The notes under the pieces: generated by a model
The model's input: the letters and a program-made list of their open reading frames with translations, nothing else
Database searches by the model: none
Told to the model about the DNA's origin: nothing
Assembly (NCBI GenBank): GCA_018806915.1
Contig: JAGKQI010000052.1
Span: forward strand, 1,612,001-1,676,000
Reading direction: 5' to 3'
Source of the DNA: Phytophthora colocasiae
Lineage: Eukaryota; Oomycota; Peronosporomycetes; Peronosporales; Peronosporaceae
Length of the DNA: 64,000 nucleotides
Part shown: positions 43,963 through 55,270 of the stretch, piece by piece
Layout: the number at the start of each line of letters is the position of its first letter
How positions within the stretch are numbered: the stretch's first letter is position 1
Position numbers and translations under genes: made by a program

Positions 43963-44650
43963 ATGGCGATGTACGAGGTGCAGGAGCCATGTTACTACTC
44001 CGTTCTTGATGTGGACGCAGATGCAAGGTACTATTCTATCTACTCCCGGTTTCACCGTGTTCAACTGCGTCCTACAACCTTCACAATTCCCCCTTGAACA
44101 TTGTCCAGCACCCGATATTAACTGTATTTTTCCCAGTCCGTCCGTCATTGTCAAGGCGTATCGCTCTATGGCGCTCAAGTATCATCCAGATAAAAATCCT
44201 AACGCAGAACCGGAGCAATTTCAAGCCATTACTGAAGCTTACGAGGTGTTATCTGACCCGGAGAAGCGACGGCTGTATGACCACTACGGTCCGTCCCTCA
44301 AGCCCCGACTGGGCGAGACTTTTGCCCAATTGGCGCCGTTGCTGCTGTCATTTACTACTGGTTTCATTGGGTCCAGCACTCGCACTTACAGTGGATCGCT
44401 TAGTACTCGAGCAATGTTTGGCTGGGAGCTCTGTCTCATGGGTGTTGCTGGCTTGTATTACTGCTACCAGCCCGCAACGAACAATAATGTAAAGCCACCG
44501 ATCAAGCCGCAAGTCAAGCCAAAGAGAGAGATGGTCTCTGTGTCGGACTACGTGACTATCACGTCCATGGGACTATTGATGGGCAACTTTACCGGTTGGG
44601 CAGCTACGTCCGTGATGCTGCTCTGTAAAACCATTGTGCTGGGCAGCTAG
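43963..44650 (+). CDS. Small membrane J-domain (DnaJ/HSP40) protein
   Basis: Exons 43963-44027 and 44137-44650, intron 109 bp (GTACTA..CCCAG), 192 residues. The J domain is residues 8-75, with [19 protein letters not shown] containing the invariant HPD, and [17 protein letters not shown]; its first helix is interrupted by the intron. After it come two hydrophobic segments ([15 protein letters not shown] region; [15 protein letters not shown]) and a third near the end ([20 protein letters not shown]). It is probably an Hsp70 partner at a membrane such as the ER or mitochondrion. The start [21 protein letters not shown] fits the typical DYY-x-x-L-x-V-x-x-x-A pattern. Confidence 0.88.
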
Positions 44651-46321
44651 AGGAGAAAGAGTTGGTGGGAGGTGCAAATGCACGAGCGAGTATACAAAAA
44701 GTATCGGGGGAGTGTGTGGTTATACCGGTACTGTTTGTTTTTTTTTTTTGCAGGAGAGGGCAGTGGAAAGTCTGTCAATTATTAGTAAGTACAGCTACAT
44801 GTAGCACGTGATGTGTTTATATGATGATGGTGCTAGAGGATGTTGGTTCGTTCGTGATTAACAGCAGTTCGACTTGAAGGTAGCATTTCAGAGAAACGTA
44901 AAGCTGTACGTTACGTCTTGATGACGATGAACTTAGTTGTAGTCTTGGTGGTTTTGACATAGATACAGGCACGTGGTTGCATCCAGTGAATCCATTGGCT
45001 GCCTAAATACTTGGTGCCTATCTGCGCTTAGAGTCGGATCGTTTTCCATGCTGTACATTATGTACTACATACGTATGCAGGGGTTTGCCAACTCGTCGTT
45101 GTTTTGAATTAGTAAATTCCACAAAATGCAGAGTGGGAACTGCATGTATCACCATTCCTCTTTCGCTACAGTAGCTGTACTTGCACTGAAAGACCACTAC
45201 AAAAAATACTACATACCGGTAGTATTTAGGAACAAAGTCAAAACATGTACTTCTTTGAAATACTGACACAAAGGATATTCACCTAATGAGAAAATTTTCT
45301 CATCTGTGTTAACTACATGTATTATCAACACCGTGAAATGGAGGTAGAGCACAGTCCGTAGAGATCGCCACATTTATCTGCACTGGACACGAGAAGAAAC
45401 AGTGAAACAGTGCTCCACGGTCTCATTCATTATGCGTTTTCTGTATGGTTGTACGCGAGACTTTAGAATTAATGCGGATGCCAAATCTACACGGAGTACT
45501 AAGTATGTACTACTAGTAGTATGAGCTTTCGAAAAAACGCGTTTTGTAACAATTGTTTTTTTTTTTCGGAACCCTGTAAGGTGCAACGAACGCTATGATG
45601 CCAGGATGCATGCTTAATTTTGTGGAACCCATGAGGTAGGTCCACTCAAAAGACCTCCTCCAAAAGCAATCTGATGATGTTTGTTGTCTACGTGCACTAG
45701 TAATAATCCTACAGAACTCATGAAGTTTTTGTGCCAACACCGTTGACTCAACGTTGTTGACAAAGTTGCAAATCGTTGCATCTCAAGAAAGCAGAGCTAC
45801 ACTGTATCTGTTTACAGCTGTGCCGTATTTGTAAACAAACTGTTGCTGCTCGACCGGCAAGGAAGCCCGACTGACAACGTCAACAATACATGTACCTAAT
45901 CAGCAGTGCTGACTCCACACCACGGATTGGTGCTACGAAGCTGCATTAGGGCGATACCCCCCACCTCCATAAGGCAAGCAACGCTCAGTTCTTTGAAGCG
46001 TGCAACTTCATACTAGTAGGTTACTACAAAACCACACGTGTGTGAGTAGGTAGTTTCTCTTAAGCATTTTGCACATTTTTTTTACTGTATAGTATGTACT
46101 GTTTATCGTGTGACAGCCACAACGTGTGTATGTTACGGTTGAGAGTTTAGAGTTTCACGATCACAAGCTAAAAATGCACGCATAGAGTAGACAGCAAACA
46201 CGTGCACTGCAGCACTGCATACAGTCAAGTGAACTGGACAGATTGTATCGGTAAGAAATGACTTTCCACTCCACTTCGCAAAAAGCTACCTCCGGCTCAA
46301 GACTGTCATTCCAACTTCATC
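44651..46321. other. 1.67-kb AT-rich intergenic region
   Basis: No coding sequence recognised. Scattered short palindromes such as ATACTACATACCGGTAGTAT (about 45209-45228) and a T9 run near 44740 are present. It ends just before the effector start codon at 46322, so its last few hundred bases probably hold that gene's promoter. Confidence 0.45.
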
Positions 46322-46380
46322 ATGAGTCGAAGCCTACTCTTTCTTGTGGCAGTGATGGCCTTTATTGCAAGCTCCTTTAA

Positions 46381-49300
46381 CCCCCCAAAGACCAAACGGA
46401 TTTCACATCTTTTTCAGTTTTCCAAACATGTTGTCATATACAACGGGTTAATGCCGGGCTGTACTTGATATTTGTATTGACTCAAATAAGTACGAGGACT
46501 TTTTCTGAAAAACGCGACATGCAACTTTCTACGTATCTCCAACATGTAGTCATATACAACCACGCCAGTTCCTTAATGCTGTATCCTACAACATGTCGAG
46601 TAAAAAATGGACGCCACCCCCTATTCACTCTGGGCCTTTTTATCAAGAAACGAGACATCACCTTTTTTCTGAATCTGCACTCAAGAGGAACGCAATGGTT
46701 GCTTCACAGAAGTACTGACATTTTGTTATAAACGCCAGCAAATGGTTGAAATCTGTGAGCTAAATGCTGACACATCAGTTGTATAGCCTTCCTAACCTTC
46801 TTGCTCTCTCTCACCCTCTGCGTGTGCCCCGGAGCCTTCCACCTCCGAGCTAGCACCCTCAGTTTCTCCCGCCTCCGCGCTGATGTCCTCGGCGTCCTCT
46901 TCCTCAGCACTGACGCCCTCTACGTCTTCCTCAACGTCCTCCTCCTCTTCAGTAGCGTCGTCTCCTTCCATGCTGGCGTCGTCACGATCTAAGCTGCCAC
47001 GGTCTGTAGAGGGGCGTTTTCGCTTGCCGACGCCACCACTAGCCTCACGGTTCTGGATATCTCTACCGCAACGTGGGCGGGGGCGATCCTGGCCATTGTT
47101 CCACTGGAAATGCCAGATCTGATGACAAGTAAGCGTGTTATTTTTCGTGTGCGGCCAAACCTTGTTGCACAAGTAGGTTCTAGAAAAAAAAAACAGTTAG
47201 TCAACGCATTTGATAAAGCAATAGTAACCTTACCTAGCTTTATCTGACGGGCTGCAACCCGGGCAATAAAACATTGTAGCTCTGCGTTCGCCAACACGCC
47301 GTTTGCGGTTTGAGCAAACCTTGCACTGACGCTGCCTGTGTTTCTTCTGCCCGTTGACAAACTGAAAGTCTGGGCTTGGGCGCGGCACATGATCAGAAGG
47401 CAAAGTATTCGTCGCGGCTATGGAGCCATCCACTTGCGGCTGTCGCTAAAAATATACAAGTCAACATGTTGTATGTGAGCATGTTGTACACATGTTGTAT
47501 CCGTAGATGTTGTAGGATTCTTACCTGTGTGAAGTCGGACGCGGTGAGTTCCAACATTTGGGCTTGTAGTTGCATCAAAAATTCAGCGTGAGAATTTAGC
47601 CTTGCTCCGCGCTTCTTCTGTATCTCCCGGAACACGACGTAGGCATTGACGATAGCCACGTCAACCAGCCCCAAGAAGATCGCTTTGTAGTACTTCTTAC
47701 ACTTGGTTTGCTGCTGGAGGGAGTACCGCTGGAGACGTAATTGATCATGTACATCCACCCCGTCCATCCAGCGATGGTAGTCGCGCATTAGGGCGGGGCA
47801 GGGCACTTCAGCACGAACGCCACCAGGCTTCCATCGATCTACATTTGCATACATCTTCTGTTAGTATACTCGACACGCAACATACATATAAATACTTACG
47901 ACAGCTTTCCATAGTCCTGCTGCCCCCTGTACCAAGCAACTGTACTGGCCGGCGATCCCACCAAACAAGCCCTGTCATCAGAGGGCAGTTTTTGGCAACA
48001 GCCATCCGTGTCGTTCCATGATCAATGCTTTTGGGGCGGTCACGGTTCTTCTCGACTAGCGCGTTGCTGAAACCCTTTCTGCTGTCTTGAATTGTGCCAA
48101 CGCAATAAACCTGACGCTGTAGGAGCTGGTAAGCGAGCTGCACCGACGTGTAAAATCGGTCTGTCACGATCAAATGGTACACTCCATCAGCGCGAGGGGG
48201 AAGGACGGCCTCCAGGTTGCGCATGACTGCTGCGGGTCCAGTGTTATGATCCACAGACTGTACGCTTTCTGGAACGTTTCCAAGTTATTGAGTATGTTGG
48301 GCCTTGCCACAGTAAACTTCAAGTCTATTGATATACAACATTAATACATGTTGTCAGATACAACAATACATATACAACATGTTGCCTTAGGCCAAAAAAA
48401 AAAACAAGCTCGCGAAGAGCTTGTTTTGGTACGTACCGAAGACAGTAGGACGTAGTTGCACAGCACGTCATGAAAAGTTTCGTGCCCCACTTGTGGGGCT
48501 TGTTCGCGAGATACTGGCGGGTCGGGTTGTGGCAATTGTGCAGGGGTATCATCGCTTCATCGAACGAAACTACAGGCGGAGTAGTATAGCCGGCTAGGAA
48601 AGATTTTTGTAGCGCGTCGACTACCGATCGCACCTTCCAAGCTCTGTCTGTGCTTGCTCGTTCGTTCGCATTGTCCGTAAAGTGTAGGTTCGAAAGTATG
48701 TATGTGAAGCGATTTCGCTTCATGAACTTCCCAAAGGTCCCTGCAGGAACAGCACCACTTGATGTAGTTGACCAGTGGTCGTAGAAATGCCGACGTTGGG
48801 GGCAGATCATCCGTGCCAGTAGAAGCCCGAGCAAAACCAAAATTTCGTGCGGCAGGATATCTCCGTGTTTGGCTTCTTTATCCATGTAGTATTCTTTCGA
48901 TTTCTTGCCAGGCTCCTTTTGCTTGTCGAACATTCTGTCCACTCTTTCAACGAGATGCTGTTCGTGGTACAGGGTAGACTGGTGTGCGACTTCAATCCAT
49001 AAATCTCTTTGCATGAAATATAAAAATAGATCCAACGGGGAGTTTGAATGTTGCCGCACTTCGTCTGATGGGCCATACTCACCGTCGTACAGACCCGGGT
49101 ACCGCTCATCGGGAGGAAATGTGCTTTGGTCAAGATTCCAACCGTGCTTTCTCATTTTATCCAGCGCATCTTCGTCTTTAGCGAAAGCCAGCATAGCGTC
49201 CGAATCTAGTACAGGCCATTCACCATTATCCCCGTCGTCGTCACCCTCGCTTTCCCCACTTTCAGCTCGAGCATCTCTCTCTTGGGAAGATTCAAAGTCT

Positions 49301-50833
49301 GCGTCCGGCTCGTCCAGCTCGTCATGCTCAATACCAGTCTCATCGAAAGTCATTTCATCCTCATCTTCGTCACAATCAGAATCCAGTACATCGTAGTCAG
49401 GCAGCACCATATTCGTTGCAGTAACATGACTGTGTACGTTCAACATGTCAAAATTAAAACAAGTTGTATAATACAACATGATATCATGTTGTATAAGAAA
49501 CAAACGGTACATACCTCGGGATTATGGCTGGTGGAATTTGTTCCGGAGATGAATCGCGTTCGGACGCTTGCCTGCAATAGCACAAGCTGTTATACACCAT
49601 TGCTATTGACGTAGCATTTATCAATGCATACCTCGATGCGACAGAATGGGAGCTGTCTTCAGAATCAGAGCTGCAATACAAGGTAATGTTAGTTTGTACA
49701 ACAAACATGTTGTATAGTGAACATGTTGTACGAACCTGGCACGACTGGTAGCAGAATTGGGCACATGAACATCATGCGGACTGGTGCGGATACGCTTTGG
49801 TGTCATTGTGTCTTGATTCACCGGAGAACTTCTCTTCTTGGCTTCGCGTGTCTTCTGCTTCTCAGCTTTCTTCTCAACCAACCGCAATCTTGCAGCTTCC
49901 TTGGCCTCCTTCCCCTCACGCTGAGCCGCGCTGGCTTGAGCTTGACGTGCCTTCGAGGCCACATTGCGTTTTACAGCTTCTGTTGCCTCCTTGGCTTCTT
50001 TCGCGAGTGTCTTTGCCGATTTCTTCCGAGATCTCTGCATCAAAACACATTCACGAGTCGTTAGCACAGTGCACCATATACATGTTGTAGCACAAACAAG
50101 TTGTATGCACCTTAGGGACATTGGCCACCTTCTGCACAGCGGTTATCTTGGGGACCTTAGCCTTCTTTGGCACGACTTTGTCTGCGTCTTCCCAGTCGTT
50201 GTCAGCCTCATCCTCTTCCTCTTCTTGCTCCTCTTCATCGTCCCCTGGCTCCCACGTTTCGTCCACCACCTTCTTCTTGGGCGTTTTTAGCTTCTTCTTG
50301 CCAGACCCAGCAAGAGTTTTAGCAGCAATAGCACGTCGTTGCTCCGAGACAAGTCGCTTGTTGTGCGCCAAATATGCGGCGTCCTTGCCCATTGGTGGGC
50401 GTCCAAGTACGATCGACTTTGGGGCTCTCTTGGGAGCCGGCCGCGCCGAGGCAAAATCTGCGTCTGTGTCCCGCTTACCCTCCAGGAATGCGCGATGCTC
50501 TTGTAGCAGCCTTGCCCGGTCGTCTGCGTGTGCGGCTGCCATGCTCGCGGCAAACTCAGCCTTCTCGCTCCGGGTTTCGCGGCGCTCCACCATCGATGCG
50601 AGTTCGACTTCACAAATTCTCAACTGGTGGTTTTCAGCAGTCCTTTTCAAAGAAAGGCTCCAATCTTGAGATCTGTTTTCCAACCTAGCCCTGTGCATCG
50701 AACTTTTTATGAGGGATGTGCTTATACTTGATTTCACTATATTTTTGCTGTTTTTAGAGCCAATCCCTATTGAAACATGTTGTACGTACAACATGAATTC
50801 ATGTTGTCATATACAACCTTGGTCGCTGGGGGG
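46381..50833 (-). mobile_element. piggyBac transposon flanked by TTAA
   Basis: 4453 bp between two TTAA tetramers (46377-46380 and 50834-50837), the hallmark piggyBac target duplication. The ends are CCCCCCAAAGACCAA and, inverted, CCCCCCAGCGACCAA (13 of 15 match). A subterminal CATGTTGTCATATACAAC occurs near both ends in the same orientation (46427-46444, 50800-50817), with a near-copy at 46543-46560. Next to the right end is a perfect 20-bp palindrome CATGTTGTACGTACAACATG (50776-50795). The transposase runs on the minus strand. Position and frame show it landed inside an effector gene. Confidence 0.93.
46792..50698 (-). pseudogene. piggyBac transposase with eight introns and one nonsense codon
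   Basis: Nine exons assembled from GT-AG junctions with consistent phase: 50698-50111, 50034-49736, 49670-49632, 49571-49515, 49429-48437, 48324-47900, 47838-47525, 47445-47234, 47179-46792 (about 1100 codons). N-terminal part: Lys/Arg- and acid-rich. Catalytic part (exons 5-7): the piggyBac fold with VVSFDEAMIPLHN, LANKPHKWGTKLFM, HLIVTDRFYTSVQLAYQLL, and YHRWMDGVDVHDQLRLQRYS (the DDD-type Asp residues). C-terminal cysteine-rich finger: CKVCSNRKRRVG, FYCPGC, YLCNKVWPHTKN. A TAA at 48287-48285, in frame after LEVYCGKAQHTQ, truncates the product before the second catalytic Asp. All splice sites are otherwise intact, so the loss is recent. Confidence 0.85.
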
Positions 50834-51276
50834 TTAATATTGCAATCGCCGAAAATGCTACTGCCCAGAAATCTACTTCCAAGACTCTTGGTAGCAACGC
50901 CGCTCGTTTCCTAAAGAGGGAAAACGGAGATGAAGAGTCAATTTCCAGCAAAGACGAAGAAAGAGGAATACGTCTGAGCTCTCTCAACCGATTCAAGGGA
51001 TTGTTCCGCTCCCATTCGACCAAGGCGAAGGAGGCAGATTTTAAAATGAGCGACGCCAACGAAGCCTTCGCCAAGTTAAAAAGTATCGTAGGGTTCAAGA
51101 AAACTCCGACCAAGCTGACGCCGACGAAACTGAGGAATATCGAGACGTATGCACACGATAATCCTACCAAATGGGAGGCAATGACGTACTATCTGGATTA
51201 TTTCTACGCTCTGGGGCTGATGATATTCCTAGCGGGAGGAGCAATTTTCTTGGGGTGGAGATACCAAACGCGTTAA

Positions 51277-51477
51277 AACGGTGTCCCTGAACCGTTTTGC
51301 AGTAGAAAGGCTATTCAAACTCGGCGTATTGAAATACAACCGTTTTTGAGTTACTATTATTTAGAAAGTACGTCGCAGATGCCGTGGTCGGTAGCGTATA
51401 GGATCAACCGTAGAAGAGAATGTAAGGTCAAACTATAACTGCTGTAGGCTTTCTTCCACTGCGAGGGTTTTGCTGTG
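51277..51477. other. Short spacer between effector gene and MULE 2
   Basis: About 200 bp, presumably the 3' UTR of the effector gene. A sequence TCTTCCACTGC near the right edge recurs beyond the other end of MULE 2 (about 54253), but not directly against its terminal repeats. Confidence 0.35.
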
Positions 51478-54238
51478 ACACCAAGCCGAATGCACATTTC
51501 ACCAAGAGATCCGCACATATCACCAAGAATTTGGTGGGGATTACCACACCAAAAAATCTGTAGGCATCACCAAGAATTAAATACTGCGGCACCAAAGAAG
51601 TTGTACGCGTTACCAAGGATTAGAGTGCTGTTCACGGCGTGCAAACACGTGCGTGAACCAAAATCCCTTGAATAAATATTTAGCTCTCCTAACCGCTAAT
51701 ATCTGATTGTCGCCTGCAACATGAGTCTGCACTGCCAATGCTGCAGAGTTTCTGCATCTTTCGTAGATGCCGGTATCATCGGAACTGGACTATGGGATTT
51801 ACCGACTTCGACAAGACTACGGGCGAGGACGCTTCTGGGCTTGCTCGCGAGATTCCACCGCTCGAGCGGTTGGACGGCGACGACGAGCCGATCGGCGGCG
51901 TACCGAGGGGTTTGATCCTTGGCAGCTTGATGGATCCGTCACGGGCCCACTAGCTTCTCCTGGACGGGTGGCTCGGTTTGGCGCGGCGTGGCGTGCAAGC
52001 TGAGCTTCGTATGTGGTGGCGGTACAACAAGTATCTTGGGAGAGTTGTGGCGGGTGGGCACTAGTATAGGCGTGCTGAACCACGTTATTGAAGCCCGGTG
52101 AACCGAAAGCAGCACCACCAGCCTGATTGCCGGAGAAGTCACCGTCGTCGTCACCAGAGTTACGGGCGCCGGCACCACTACTACGGTTCACGGCTTCTGC
52201 ACCCGACAATTCATCGCCAACACCAGAAGACGTGCATGCTACGTTGGAAGTCAATACTGCCTCAGGATCCGACGCAGCCGGAGTTGGTTCGATCTCCAAC
52301 GCCTCTTCGACAATCACAGCGCTGTTAGAACCCGCAACGCTTCGGTTTGTCGGCGGGGGATTGAGCAGCAAGCGCCGAGAAGCAGCGCCCCGTCTTCCAC
52401 GAGGTCGCGAGCGCCGAGCGTTCGTCACAAAGCGCCTTGGCGATGGTTCAAGACCTGGACATGGTATTCCTGCTGCAACACACGCATCGATGATGTGCGG
52501 GCATACTCCGTGCTTCCAGCAGTACCAACAATCACACTGCAGTTGATTGGGGACCACAACCCAGCCATTGGATGGCATGTCCTGAACTTGCATCCGCCGG
52601 GCGTTTACCGATCCAATCGATTGGTCGTAGTGTTTCAGCGTCTCTGAATTCACAGGAAGCGGCTCCTGCTTCACAGCAAAGCGTACTTCGTTCTGTGAAC
52701 GACTGGTTGGGAGCTGCGTTGCCGTGATACACCGCCGATCCACCAGTGTCTTGTATAGCTTGTGCAGTCGATCAGAAACCTCAGGTGCGTTGCTGAAGAC
52801 TTTGCCTTCACCGAGAAACGCTAGACGAGCACAATCCATCGACTGCAGCATCTCCAACGCGGTCGCTCGCGGGTTGGCACAGTTAATCTTAAGCGTCCTG
52901 TGGTACTGCTCGAGGGGGTTGTTCGTCGTTGCGCATCCCGTTGGCGTGTGAAATACCTGCCAATTCCCAAACTCCACGCTGTTGACCCAAGTGGACTTGA
53001 TGTGACGACCTAACGTGTGTGCAGCTGAATTGGGTGGCAACTGCTCCCATTTGTCCAGCACAGCTTGCTTGTTCGCTTCGTACTCGCCCTGGGCTGCGTA
53101 GTGGAGTCAGGAGACAGCTGGACATTGACGTAGTCGTGAAGAAGCTTGTAGCAGGTCATGCCCACTCGGAACGGGGTCGATTCGCTCCCGTTACCAACTG
53201 AAGTGATGCGCCCGCCGTCCTTCACCACGGAATCGCACAAGATCACGGTGGCGGTCGGGTCTTGAGCATCCATTCCAACTTGATCGTACAGGTACTCAAG
53301 CGCTCGCGCCATTTCATCGGCAGGATTGCTTTTCTTCCACCCACGAACGAAGTTATCCACGTGGTGCCGCCGTGGTGGTGGCCCACGCATCTCGCCATGC
53401 TTTACTTTGGAGGTGATGACGCTGTATAGGCGGTAGGAGATCGTAGTTGGGACGTCTGTAAGCTGACGCACGATGTAGTTTTTCATTTCCTCCGTGAGCC
53501 CCGGTCGCTGTGGGGTCAACACGTTTGGATCTGGCATTTCATGCTATCCTTGCTGGAAGACAACAGTCCATGTGCTGCTGTCGCACGAGTTCACCTTGTA
53601 GCGACACCAGCACACTGCATCTCCAGCCTCAGCGCAACGCTGCGAGCGACACTCGGTAAGCACCGAGTGCATGTCGTGAGGCGTTAAGGCCAACTGAGAG
53701 TGGCCGGCTGCGTCGTGATCCAGTGAGCACGGGACACGATTGTTCTTTCTGCGCATAAAGTGAGGCAGCGACGTGAGGAACTCGTCTCGTTCAGCAAGCT
53801 CTGCGTGTGACCGCCAAATCTCCGTCCAGGTGTGGTCGTGCTCGTCAGCAGAACCATCCTCAGCACCTGGATCACAGTTGTGTTGCTCCATTCTCCCCGC
53901 TGCGCGTCAAGCAAGCTGCTGCAAAAGCCACGCCCAGGTTCTGCCTCCACTTGCACAGAAGACGGCAAAATCTGAAATGGCGAGTGGAAGCAACTTGCAG
54001 CGCAGGAGATGTGGGAGAGACGTTTAGTGAAGCAGAAACATAGCGTCGTCAATGTCAAGGTCAATGGTAGTGAGGCAAAGACAACATCGTACAAGGTTGA
54101 GTTGGCAATGGGTGCGGTTGCCTTGGTGAAGCGACACCAAGCCTTGGTGAAACGACACCGATCGTTGGTGAAACGACACCGATCGTTGGTGAGTGCGTGA
54201 TCCGGATCTCTTGGTGAAACGCACAATCGGCTTGGTGT
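51478..54238 (-). mobile_element. Second MULE, internally deleted, with phased CACCAAG arrays
   Basis: The ends begin ACACCAAGCCGA and share TTTCACCAAGAGATCCG as inverted copies over about 40 bp with some mismatches. Inside each end is an array in which (C)ACCAA or its complement TTGGTG recurs about every 20-25 bp (51478-51625 and 54117-54238), probably transposase-binding sites. The minus-strand transposase lacks its catalytic core. No clear target duplication abuts the ends; a TCTTCCACTGC direct repeat lies 14-25 bp outside. It is 2.76 kb, non-autonomous. Confidence 0.65.
51817..53891 (-). pseudogene. MULE transposase remnant, catalytic core missing
   Basis: N-terminal frame 53891-53544, then after one stop codon the same frame from 53543 to about 53100 (MPDPNVLTPQRPGLTEEMKN, VDNFVRGWKKSNP). 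Near 53080 the frame changes directly to the C-terminal part (53061-51817): YAAQGEYEANKQAVLDKWEQ, TTNNPLEQYHRTLK, and a SWIM zinc finger CDCWYCWKHGVCPHI, followed by a Pro/Ser/Gly-rich tail of 180 residues. The DDE-bearing middle of about 200 residues is absent, so a deletion fused the two ends. The long intact C-terminal frame shows that the damage is not ancient. Confidence 0.75.
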
Positions 54239-54484
54239 AGCCACCAGGTACTCTTCCACTGCTTGGGTTGTTACGTTTGGTGGAATTATACTGTAAGGTA
54301 AATCATCAATTTAGGGCCATCAACCATTTTAAGGCCGTATTTTAACTGCCAATCACGTGAAGTTTTTCACAGAGCAAGTACTTTATTGGCTAAAACACAC
54401 TAAATACGAATACCTTCAAAAATTAAATTTGTAAATTTGGCGCGAGGTGTCATGGCTCCAGGCGATGACAGATCAGTCGCCTAC

Positions 54485-54565
54485 ATGGTTGGCGGCGAGC
54501 TTATTGAGGGCACATTATGGGAGCAGGGTTGTCGCGGGTTCAAGTCCCGTTAATTCTCCGCACTG
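54485..54565 (+). other. tRNA-like or SINE-like sequence
   Basis: GGTTCAAGTCC (54537-54547) fits the pol III B box. The surrounding GCGGG/CCCGT can pair as a T arm (one wobble), and the following TAATTCT can pair only weakly with ATGGTTG about 65 bases upstream. A TTGGCGGCGAGC upstream is a poor A box. It may be a decayed tRNA or the head of a tRNA-derived SINE; no full cloverleaf could be built by hand. Confidence 0.3.
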
Positions 54566-55207
54566 ATTTGGAAAGTAAAGCATCTATTCAACCTCACTGT
54601 GCCAGACACTCGACTAACATTTTGTTGTTTAGAATACAGCTGAACAAGTGATATGCGCTACATGTACTTATCTACACCTTTACCTGCAGTTGTAATAACA
54701 GCTTTCTTAGACGACTTGGTTTTTTGCTGCCAGCCTCAGCAAGTTCCTGGAGCACTTCATGGGTAAACAGCATCCCCCCAACTGCGACTCGTTTACGCTT
54801 TGTCGTCTTCTTCGGCAGGGGCTTCAATTGTTGGCCTGCCACTTGACCTCCGTAAGCTAATTTCCGTCGAAACTTGATCACAAGTAGAAATATAAAAGGT
54901 GAAGGTGGAATAACCCAAACCTCAAATGGTCACAAAAATGACACTCACTCAGCGCTTTCAATACTGAAAGCAAGACTAAATTCGGCCGTAAACTGATTAA
55001 GTCGATTTTTTTCTTCTCCACGAGCATGTGCTTAATTTCATTGGTCTGCTACTACAAAAAATCGAGAAAAAATCTCTGGTTTGCGAAGTTTCAGAAACTG
55101 TCTCACTTTTTGTCAACGCATAAGTAGATGCCGAGTAATTCGAGCATCTTTTATCTCGGCCCATATTTGATTTTTTACCTTACATGTATTATAGCAAGCA
55201 GTAATCA

Positions 55208-55270
55208 GTCTGACTGAGACTATTTAATGTGAGTGGCTTTTTGGCTTACAATAAATAGTCTGAGTCAGAC
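55208..55270. repeat. Inverted repeat, 19-bp arms
   Basis: 55208-55226 (GTCTGACTGAGACTATTTA) pairs with 55252-55270 at 18 of 19 positions, with a 25-base loop that contains GGCTTTTTGGC. The AGACTATTT core recurs at 55272-55282 and twice near 55712-55755. It is probably a miniature inverted-repeat element or its remains. Confidence 0.6.

Larger units (their letters stand above)
46322..51276 (+). pseudogene. RXLR-EER-type secreted effector gene, split by piggyBac
   Basis: Two separated parts. Part 1 (46322-46380): ATG and 19 codons of a classic signal peptide core (Leu/Val/Ala/Phe-rich). Part 2 (50838-51276): 146 codons to a TAA. The frame of part 2 continues that of part 1 exactly if one TTAA is kept. 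Part 2 carries, at the positions usual for RXLR effectors, RFLK (residues 43-46, an RXLR variant) and EER (60-62), a Lys-rich middle, and one hydrophobic span near the C-terminus followed by a short basic end. Such proteins are secreted by oomycetes and act in host cells. The intervening 4.45-kb transposon breaks the reading frame, so no full protein can be made. The target of the effector is unknown. Confidence 0.8.

Noticed and set aside
51600..54240. CACCAAG repeats read as a CRISPR-like array
   Set aside because: Repeats are short, spacing and orientation vary, they sit at both ends of a transposon, and the host is a eukaryote.
53684..54259. 191-residue minus frame with repeated NDRCRFTK units
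   Set aside because: The repeats come from the terminal CACCAAG array of MULE 2, and the frame overlaps the transposase head in another frame.
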